Source: Pelosinus propionicus DSM 13327 (GTDB lineage: Bacteria; Bacillota; Negativicutes; DSM-13327). From it: 57,239 nt of DNA. The notes beneath the pieces are model-generated. The model did no database searches, was not told the origin of the DNA, and saw nothing but the letters and a program-made list of their open reading frames with translations. Both the position numbers and the translations under genes were made by a program. Location: positions 1 to 57,239 of the forward strand of contig NZ_FOTS01000031.1 in assembly GCF_900114615.1 (NCBI RefSeq). Reading direction: 5' to 3'. Positions 51,150 to 57,239 of the stretch are shown here, in pieces. Position 1 is the stretch's first letter. Every line of letters starts with the position of its first letter.

Positions 51150-52310
51150 TTAGAAAATGGCCTGAACAATCTGATTTCGTCCATTTTTTTTCGCTTGTAA
51201 CAAGGCTTTGTCTGCCTGCTTAATTAAATTATCCATGTCCGTAAGTATCGCTGGAACCATAGTGGCTGTGCCAATACTAACAGTATATTTAGGAATCGAT
51301 ACATCATTGGCAAAAAGCAGCGCTAGCTTTGCTTGGATTTTTTGCCCGAGGATAAGTGCATCTTTAGCCGTGGTGTTGGGGGCAAAGATAATAAACTCTT
51401 CACCACCGTATCTGCCCAACAAATTATCGGCACCAATAATGCCTTGCGTTTCTCGGCTAAAATGCGCTAATACCTTATCGCCGACGATATGACCATACGT
51501 ATCATTAATAACCTTGAAATAATCAAAATCAATCATAAATATTGAGGCTGGTTTTTGCTGACGGATCAGTAGTGAGAATCGTTTTTCTGACAGCTGCAGA
51601 AAATACATGCGGTTATAGATACCTGTCAGATAGTCTTTGGTAGCCGTTTCTTTCAGCTTTATGTCAATAATCTCGCGAGTCATTAGCAAATATGCCATTG
51701 TGCTTACCAGCGTATGTATATATATGCTTATAAACGAAATCATTTGTAATAATGAAGCCGTGAATAATGTATAACTCTCGCCTATTAGCAAGCCATCCAA
51801 AGCTCGAATAACCTGATGAGCAGCTAAAAATACGAAGAATAATGCCAATGTTTTTCGTAATTTTGTAGCAGCGCTGTGAAAAAAAAGTCCGGCTGCTGCT
51901 GTTAACGAATAGAGCGCTAAAATCATAGCACAGAAAAAAACTCTATGCCCCATGTTTACCCCTGCCAAATATATGAACGTAAATACTAAAATGATTACGG
52001 ATACTACCTGTGTCCAGCGCCTCGTTACGCTTTTAAGAGGTACTCTATCAACATGAACGATACTGTAGACTTCCAAGGCGACACCAATGAAAATGACACT
52101 ATTTCCTATGATAATGGAGAAATCAATCGGTACTGCCCCCCTAAAAAGACCTAAAGCAGCACCAATGGTTTGCAGTAGTTTCCCATATATATAATGTTGC
52201 ATTAAACCTTCAAAGCTGGTAGTTTTCACGAAAATAACCAGCATCAAAAGCATAACAAGATTTCCTAAAAGGGTAAGAAAATAAACTGTATATGTATCCA
52301 ACAAAGACAA
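51150..52310 (-). CDS. Membrane diguanylate cyclase (GGDEF)
   Basis: 386 residues from TTG at 52310 (AGGTGAG 6 nt upstream); an in-frame ATG at 52334 has only GGAG 1 nt away. Six or more N-terminal helices (about 10-210) form a membrane sensor, then a short linker and a GGDEF domain with SIFMIDFDYFKVINDTYGH and the signature GGEEF (302-306 from TTG). Active-site residues are intact, so it should make c-di-GMP from GTP. The RxxD inhibitory site expected just upstream of GGEEF is absent (GADNLLGRY), so product inhibition at that site is unlikely. The sensed signal is unknown. Confidence 0.9.
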   Translation of the reverse strand: MSLLDTYTVYFLTLLGNLVMLLMLVIFVKTTSFEGLMQHYIYGKLLQTIGAALGLFRGAVPIDFSIIIGNSVIFIGVALEVYSIVHVDRVPLKSVTRRWTQVVSVIILVFTFIYLAGVNMGHRVFFCAMILALYSLTAAAGLFFHSAATKLRKTLALFFVFLAAHQVIRALDGLLIGESYTLFTASLLQMISFISIYIHTLVSTMAYLLMTREIIDIKLKETATKDYLTGIYNRMYFLQLSEKRFSLLIRQQKPASIFMIDFDYFKVINDTYGHIVGDKVLAHFSRETQGIIGADNLLGRYGGEEFIIFAPNTTAKDALILGQKIQAKLALLFANDVSIPKYTVSIGTATMVPAILTDMDNLIKQADKALLQAKKNGRNQIVQAIF

Positions 52311-52489
52311 CCCCAGCTCACCTCGACAATACATTCTCCGCTAATTATTTCTCTCGGATAATAATACCATGATGCAGGAAATAATACTATAAGCCAAAAG
52401 CCTCAAGGGGGAAGCAAGGGGATTAACCACCGTATCTCACGTCTTTGCTATAGACAGAGCCACAATAAAGTAGTAAGGGAGATAGAGCT

Positions 52490-53119
52490 GTGACAGAATT
52501 CTGGGAGTCAAGTTTTATAGAAAAACAAACAATGTGGGGATTTGAACCTTCAGACTCGGCAATCTTGACAAAAGACTTTTTTCTTGAAAGAAAAGTCAAG
52601 GACATATTAATACCGGGTATTGGATATGGCAGGAATGCAAAGATTTTTATTGACAACGGAATGAATGTAACAGGTATTGAAATTTCAAAAACAGCAATTA
52701 ATTTGGCAAGACAAAATGGCATTGATAATAATATCTATCAGGGGTCAGTAACTGAGATGCCCTTTGATAACAAGCTTTATGACGGTATGTTTTGCTACGC
52801 GCTTATTCACTTATTGAATAACAGCGAAAGAACGAAATTTATTAAAGATTGCTATAGTCAGTTAAAACCAAATGGATACATGATTTTTACTACTATTTCA
52901 AAAGAGGCCCCAATGTTTGGAAGGGGCAAACAACTGGGTAAAGACTATTTTGAGATAATGGATGGGGTAAAAATGTTTTTTTATGATTCTGACTCGATAA
53001 AACAAGACTTTGGGAAATATGGACTGATAGAATTTTCGAACATTGTTGAGCCGCATAAAGATGTAGAAAATAAACCTTCGTTTACATTTATAATGGTAAC
53101 ATGTCAAAAAAAACTATAA
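52490..53119 (+). CDS. Class I SAM-dependent methyltransferase
   Basis: 209 residues from a GTG with GGGAG upstream. Motif I is ILIPGIGYGRNAKIFIDNGM (about 38-57), with the acidic GIEIS closing motif II; SVTEMPFDN and MFCYALIHLL follow. The N-terminus FWESSFIEKQTMWGFEPSDS is close to tellurite-resistance/TPMT-like methyltransferases. It would methylate a small molecule, possibly a metalloid or thiol (inference). No operon partner. Confidence 0.83.
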   Translation: MTEFWESSFIEKQTMWGFEPSDSAILTKDFFLERKVKDILIPGIGYGRNAKIFIDNGMNVTGIEISKTAINLARQNGIDNNIYQGSVTEMPFDNKLYDGMFCYALIHLLNNSERTKFIKDCYSQLKPNGYMIFTTISKEAPMFGRGKQLGKDYFEIMDGVKMFFYDSDSIKQDFGKYGLIEFSNIVEPHKDVENKPSFTFIMVTCQKKL

Positions 53120-53171
53120 GATATTCGTAAGCAGGTGCAGTCATTACACTAAAAAATGAGAAGAAATATAA

Positions 53172-53210
53172 AAATCCTGCACCCAGGTGTATAACATAGG
53201 TGCAGGATTT
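53172..53210. terminator. Bidirectional terminator
   Basis: AAATCCTGCACC (53172-53183) and GGTGCAGGATTT (53199-53210) form a 12-bp stem, with T-rich flanks on both strands. It lies between the convergent methyltransferase and siderophore receptor genes. Confidence 0.8.
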
Positions 53211-53256
53211 AAAAAAAGAAGAACTTGGGGGCGGTCAATCTCATTCCACGTGAGGT

Positions 53257-55428
53257 TTACCAGCGGCGTGTAGCGGTCAGAATAAACGTGCGCCCGGGAC
53301 TGACTGTTTCGTAATAATCACTTGTCCAGGAACTGACAACATATTTTTTGTCAAATACATTGTGAATATTGACGGAATAGCGCCAGGTATTGGCATCATA
53401 GCGAAGCAGTGCATCGGTCAACACCACGCCACCCAATTTAACGGTATTATCATAATCATAGCGTGAGCCAATATAGCGCAAACCTGCGCCAAATCCCCAA
53501 CCCTTGCCTGATTTACCCTCAACTGCTTCTGGAGCTGCTGTATCAAACCAAAGCGATGCACTGTGTTTAGGAACATTGGCCGTTGTTTTACCAAGGCGCG
53601 TACTATCGTTGCTTTTGGTTACTTCATGTTTAGGCATGAAAGTATAGGAGGCAGTGATATTGAGACCTTTCAAGGCGGCGATATTAGCTTCTAATTCCAG
53701 GCCTTTGGCGGAAACTTCACCAGTTTGAACCTTAAAACTTTCCTGCCCTGTGTTCAATGGATCGGAAGTCAGCGTATTCTGTTGCTTCAGGTCAAAAATA
53801 GCAGCGGTATATCGGGTGCTGCCGTCTTCCGGCTTGTATTGTATGCCCAATTCGTATTGCCGGCCGGTAGTCGGATTAAAAGCATTGCCGTAACGATCGG
53901 TGCCAGTCTGACCTTCAAAAGATTCATCATAGCTGATATAGGGAAATAATCCATTGCCGGCATCACAAACCAAGCCCATGCGACCAGTAAAAGCATCCTG
54001 GTCAATGCGAGTATGTCCATTCGTTTTGCGGTTTAACACATTACTGTTGTAGCTGTCGTAGCGCCCCCCGGCAATTGCAGTCCACCGCTGGCCAAACTTG
54101 AGCTGATCCTGAAGGTACCAGCCGTTTTGCCTGACTTTAGTATCGGTTATAATGCTAAAAGCCGGAGTAGTGATTGTCTGACCATAATTCATTGTGGAAA
54201 GATCAAGAGATGGTGCCGAGTTGTTGCGGCCCCAGCTATATATGTAATTGTTGTTTTGATAATCAAAGCCGACCAGCGTAGTATGCTCCACCACCCCACC
54301 CGACCACTTTGCCTGGAAGTGAGTATCAATCACATCTGCGCTAAGGTCGGCTGTGAGATAATTGGCTCTGCGGCTGGCGATGCCATTGGTTACGTCGGCG
54401 ACTTCCATATACTTAAAATCTGTAAAAATATCGGAGTGCCGGGCACTCTGTGCCACCGACCATATATTGTTAAAACGATGCTCGAAAATATAGCTGATTT
54501 GTTTGTCATCCCTGATGAAACGGTCATAATTGGGTTCGCCGTAAAAGCCGGTTTTGGAATAACCATATAAAGCATGACCAGGCAGGTAACGATAGGGATT
54601 GGTGTCAAAACTTCCCTGAATATCGTCCTTCTGGTAATGGACTAATACGGTGAAGCTGGTAGCCTCATCCGGCTTCCAGGTTAGGGCGGGAGCGATCATT
54701 TTGCGCTTTGCACTGCTATAATCAGCTGGCAGATCTTCATCAGAGGCGAGAGCAGTTAGGCGGAAAAACACATTGTCCTGTTCATTGACTTTGCCACCCA
54801 GATCGATAGCAGTACTGCGCATGTTATCATTTCCAGCTTGTATACGGATTTCTCGTATGTCACCGCTGGTAGGCCGTTTCGTTACTTGGTTGATTACGCC
54901 GCCGGGATTATTGGCACCGTAAAGAATGCCAGCCGGTCCACGAAGCACTTCAATTCGCTCGAAACTGTACGTATCATAATCTGAAAGTGCAAAGCTGCCC
55001 CATAGCATTTTCAAGCCGTCAGTATAGGTTGAATAGTCATTAGTGAAGCCGCGAAGATTAGCTCGAAAGCTCCGAGAATCCCGGGAATAGGTAGCGTCAC
55101 TAAAGCCAGGTGTATAGCTTAAAGCATCGAACAAGTCAGTAACGCCACGTGCTTCTATTTGCTCTTGGGTAATGATACTGATTGAACGGGCTGCTTCTTC
55201 AAGCGGCGTGTCGGTTTTGGTGCCGACACTGCTGCGTCTGGCCACATAGCCATTGTCTGATGCAGCATCTTTATGTGCTGTAACCTCGATCCCATCCAGT
55301 GTAAACTCATGTTGATCGGAATTGCTTTCAGCAGCATGAACTGTTGCCGAGTATTGCCATAACAAGTTAGTGCCAATCAGAACATAGAGCAGACTTTTCT
55401 GTACTGATCGGGCTGCTTTTTTCTTCAT
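53257..55428 (-). CDS. TonB-dependent siderophore receptor
   Basis: 723 residues from the ATG at 55428, with AGGGAG about 11 nt upstream; the frame extends to a TTG at 55482 without a site. Signal peptide about 1-35 (ends VHAAES), TonB box-like TLDGIEVTA, plug domain with [19 protein letters not shown] and [20 protein letters not shown], and a 22-strand barrel ending in TATRRW. This is the FhuA/FpvA-type siderophore group. It imports ferric siderophore with TonB-ExbBD elsewhere. A Fur-box-like site (55490-55504) and a divergent AraC-type gene fit iron control. Confidence 0.9.
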   Translation of the reverse strand: MKKKAARSVQKSLLYVLIGTNLLWQYSATVHAAESNSDQHEFTLDGIEVTAHKDAASDNGYVARRSSVGTKTDTPLEEAARSISIITQEQIEARGVTDLFDALSYTPGFSDATYSRDSRSFRANLRGFTNDYSTYTDGLKMLWGSFALSDYDTYSFERIEVLRGPAGILYGANNPGGVINQVTKRPTSGDIREIRIQAGNDNMRSTAIDLGGKVNEQDNVFFRLTALASDEDLPADYSSAKRKMIAPALTWKPDEATSFTVLVHYQKDDIQGSFDTNPYRYLPGHALYGYSKTGFYGEPNYDRFIRDDKQISYIFEHRFNNIWSVAQSARHSDIFTDFKYMEVADVTNGIASRRANYLTADLSADVIDTHFQAKWSGGVVEHTTLVGFDYQNNNYIYSWGRNNSAPSLDLSTMNYGQTITTPAFSIITDTKVRQNGWYLQDQLKFGQRWTAIAGGRYDSYNSNVLNRKTNGHTRIDQDAFTGRMGLVCDAGNGLFPYISYDESFEGQTGTDRYGNAFNPTTGRQYELGIQYKPEDGSTRYTAAIFDLKQQNTLTSDPLNTGQESFKVQTGEVSAKGLELEANIAALKGLNITASYTFMPKHEVTKSNDSTRLGKTTANVPKHSASLWFDTAAPEAVEGKSGKGWGFGAGLRYIGSRYDYDNTVKLGGVVLTDALLRYDANTWRYSVNIHNVFDKKYVVSSWTSDYYETVSPGRTFILTATRRW

Positions 55429-55489
55429 ACTTTTCTTGACTCCCTTTTGTAACGACTGGATGATATTACGCTTAATGATCAATTAATAA

Positions 55490-55504
55490 TAATAGTGATT
55501 ATCA
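55490..55504 (-). promoter_or_regulatory. Fur-box-like site upstream of siderophore receptor
   Basis: On the minus strand TGATAATCACTATTA, matching the Fur 7-1-7 consensus in the left half and partly in the right, about 60-75 nt before the start. TAATAATAATAG repeats continue beside it. Confidence 0.5.
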
Positions 55505-55651
55505 TTGAACGGTAAATAAGAACAATAAGTTTGCCCTTGGCATGCCGGCACTGGCTAACTGGAACTAATTATAACAAGGCAAACTTAAGGCAGTCAACGG
55601 ACTGATCGTAACCTCTGGAGAAGGTATTGAAGTATCCAAAAGTCGACATGA

Positions 55652-55668
55652 ATGAGATTGTTTCTCAT
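55652..55668. promoter_or_regulatory. Fur-like palindrome in receptor-AraC divergent region
   Basis: ATGAGATTGTTTCTCAT is a 6-bp-arm palindrome, close to the GAGAAT-N-ATTCTC type of Fur-like boxes. It lies between the two divergent genes. Confidence 0.45.
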
Positions 55669-55853
55669 ATTATAAGTTGACTTTATAAGTTTAATGCGTT
55701 TTAGAGGTATAGTTTTATGAACCTTTGGAACGAAATATCCTATCTCTGCTGTTCAGTCAGGAATCGTAACATGCTATAATAAGGCTTAAATAGATACGTA
55801 ATGTAACAATATCGTAAGGCCTTACTCCTGCTGGCGCCTGAAAGGATCAAAGT

Positions 55854-56837
55854 ATGGGAACCAATGAATATTTTAAAGGCAATGAAGATTTGATGATGCA
55901 TTTAGGCTGCACTAAAAAAGATGATGGAAACGTTAGCAGATATCGGCTGCCATCCGAAAATGGTAACAGCTGGCTGGTGGATGTTAAGCCTCGGCCAGGC
56001 CTGATTATTACCAATGCTTATTTTACCCTGCATCAGTCAGTCACCTGGATGTGTGAAATTGAGCAGCCGGGATTGTGGTTGTGTTCTTTCGACTGCGGTG
56101 ACATGACAATTGTAGAAAAGGGCAAGAAAACCAGACAGTTGCAGCGAGGCGTTCATTTACTGGTTAATCGCGGCAAGTCGTTCAAAAAAATATTTGGCAG
56201 CGAAGAGCCTATTCGGTACACTGCTGCTTGGATTTTTAGCGATTTTATTACAAAGTATCTTAAGGACCGGGGATGGGTTGAACCTCTTTCTATAGACGAT
56301 GCTCTAAATTGGGAAAGCCATTGCTATAATGTACCTGAATTAGTATTGGCCTTCGAGCAGCTAAAATATGGCATTAGGCAGAAAGAACCGCCGCTTATGT
56401 ATCTCGAAACAAAGATTATTGAGATTTTATCGCTGATTGTATTGAACATGGGGCTTAATGGTTATGATGAAAGATTTGAAAAAACAAAAAGGGCAAAATT
56501 TCTGACCTATCAAAATATGAAATTTATCATGCGGGTTAAGGCGGAATTAGACAAAAATATTTTATCGCCGCCGCCTATTAGAGACTTGGCTGTTATTGCG
56601 GGAATGGGTACGACCAAGCTGCGTCTCTTATTTAAGGCGCATTACAAGCTGACGATTGCTGACTATGTACGGCAGGAAAAGATGAACTATGCGTTGCGAT
56701 TATTGTGGAAAGATGATATGAGCATTCAAAATATCAGCACGTTTTTGGGGTATGAGAGTCCCAGTAAGTTTACTGTTGCCTTTAAAAAAGTCCATGGACT
56801 TACGCCGCGAGATGCCAGAAAAGTATTTAATCTTTAA
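55854..56837 (+). CDS. AraC-family regulator (PchR-like)
   Basis: 327 residues, AAAGGA before the ATG. The C-terminal AraC domain has two HTHs: IRDLAVIAGMGTTKLRLLFK and IQNISTFLGYESPSKFTVAFK, ending HGLTPRDARK. The N-terminal 200 residues are a cupin-like or PchR-type ligand domain. PchR-like proteins activate siderophore receptor genes on binding ferric siderophore. Divergence from the receptor gene supports that role here. Confidence 0.88.
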   Translation: MGTNEYFKGNEDLMMHLGCTKKDDGNVSRYRLPSENGNSWLVDVKPRPGLIITNAYFTLHQSVTWMCEIEQPGLWLCSFDCGDMTIVEKGKKTRQLQRGVHLLVNRGKSFKKIFGSEEPIRYTAAWIFSDFITKYLKDRGWVEPLSIDDALNWESHCYNVPELVLAFEQLKYGIRQKEPPLMYLETKIIEILSLIVLNMGLNGYDERFEKTKRAKFLTYQNMKFIMRVKAELDKNILSPPPIRDLAVIAGMGTTKLRLLFKAHYKLTIADYVRQEKMNYALRLLWKDDMSIQNISTFLGYESPSKFTVAFKKVHGLTPRDARKVFNL

Positions 56838-56921
56838 GGAGCAATCCTGGCTGATATATTTCTTGTGATACAGCAAAATAGGATAAGAAAAAAAGGGGCT
56901 GTCGCACTAGCCCTAAAAAAC

Positions 56922-56959
56922 AAAAATGGCAACCGGCAGTAGCCGGGAGCCATTTTTTT
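56922..56959 (+). terminator. Terminator at the IS end
   Basis: ATGGC (56926-56930) pairs with GCCAT (56949-56953) and CCGGC (56933-56937) with GCCGG (56942-56946), followed by a T run. It sits just inside the element, where it would shield the transposase from outside transcription. Confidence 0.75.
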
Positions 56960-56983
56960 GTGTAAAATCAAGTTTGTTGGAAC

Positions 56984-57239
56984 ATGAAAATACAAGCAAA
57001 TTATATAACAGACACAAATATATATCAACTAGTCTTGCCGATGGACATCGGCGAGATGATCCCAGAAGATGACTCGGTACGGTTACTCAGCGCAGTGTTA
57101 GAAAGGCTGGATTATAGCAAACTGTACACTACGTACTCCCGAATGGGGAGAATCGAGAGATCACCGAAGCGTCTATTTAAAATTCTTGTCTATGGGTACA
57201 TGAACGGCATCTATTCAAGCCGCAAGCTGGAACAGTCTT
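56984..57239 (+). CDS. IS1182-family transposase, N-terminal part
   Basis: 85 codons to the window edge. The start MKIQANYITDTNIYQLVLPM is followed by IGEMIPEDDSVRLLSAVLER, then GRIERSPKRLFKILVYGYM and GIYSSRKLEQS, the DUF772 N-terminal domain of IS1182/IS5-group transposases (SPxxLxKilvYgYmnGiySSRklE). The catalytic domain lies beyond the window. No clear binding site: a GTTGGAAC lies before the ATG. Confidence 0.8.
   Translation, partial: MKIQANYITDTNIYQLVLPMDIGEMIPEDDSVRLLSAVLERLDYSKLYTTYSRMGRIERSPKRLFKILVYGYMNGIYSSRKLEQS

Larger units (their letters stand above)
56895..57239 (+). mobile_element. IS1182-like element, left end, truncated by window
   Basis: GGGGCTGTCGCACTAG at 56895-56910 is typical of IS1182-family terminal repeats. 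It is followed by a terminator hairpin and the transposase start at 56984. The right end and target duplication lie outside the window. Confidence 0.6.

Noticed and set aside
56834-57028. Leftward 64-codon frame at the right edge
   Set aside because: It runs through the IS terminal repeat and terminator and opposes the transposase frame.

Overview
The window looks like chromosome of a low-GC diderm Firmicute, most plausibly a Negativicute of the Sporomusa/Pelosinus type (inference). Firmicute traits are strong AGGAGG ribosome binding sites, an antibiotic-resistance ABC-F gene with a leader-peptide attenuator, and frequent hairpin-plus-U-run terminators. Diderm traits are two TonB-dependent outer-membrane receptors with Fur-box-like sites, an RND efflux pump with periplasmic adaptor, and a giant cyclic beta-1,2-glucan synthase. 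Pieces of two insertion sequences sit at the edges (an IS3-like ORF at 1-189 and an IS1182-like left end at 56895-57239). No tRNA, rRNA or CRISPR was seen.

Layout. 0.2-3.7 kb: AT-rich leftward operon of a 22-residue-repeat protein, a MoxR-type AAA+ ATPase and a metallopeptidase/VWA protein. 3.9-5.7 kb: ABC-F ribosome protection gene behind an attenuator. 5.8-6.2 kb: an unrecognised gene. 6.6-13.3 kb: TetR/adaptor/RND operon, a second TetR gene and a DUF169 gene, linked by four copies of a TTGAC-N4-GTCAA-type palindrome. 13.5-16.1 kb: methylmalonyl-CoA decarboxylase, a small secreted charged protein and a DMT exporter. 16.3-18.2 kb: a structured leader followed by GNAT acetyltransferase, half-size DMT protein, GNAT remnant and peptide deformylase. 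18.2-29.1 kb: metal and nutrient uptake, with an OprC-like copper receptor, a NimA-like flavoprotein, a complete nickel/peptide-type ABC importer and a two-component system. 29.3-31.1 kb: two poorly known proteins. 31.4-39.8 kb: cyclic glucan synthase. 40-44.4 kb: cyclase-family hydrolase, SDR, TetR and 2-enoate reductase-type flavoprotein with a palindromic operator. 44.7-53.1 kb: a broken gene, DUF421 membrane protein, YddG-type exporter with divergent LysR, MarR plus MFS exporter, CCG-domain protein, diguanylate cyclase and methyltransferase. 53.2-56.8 kb: siderophore receptor divergent from an AraC-type regulator.

Overall this is accessory, environment-facing DNA: efflux and drug protection under local TetR, MarR and attenuator control, metal uptake under Fur-like control, and envelope glucan synthesis. 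A family of about 60-100 nt hairpin repeats (five complete copies, two half copies and one degenerate copy), with stems that vary in sequence but stay paired, lies between genes across the window and in several cases is followed by a second short motif resembling GGGACAAGGAACCTGTCCC.

The best candidates for undescribed biology are the repeat/MoxR/VWA-peptidase operon, the multibranched leader of the GNAT-DMT-deformylase cluster, the hairpin repeat family, and the TetR gene that seems to start with AUU.
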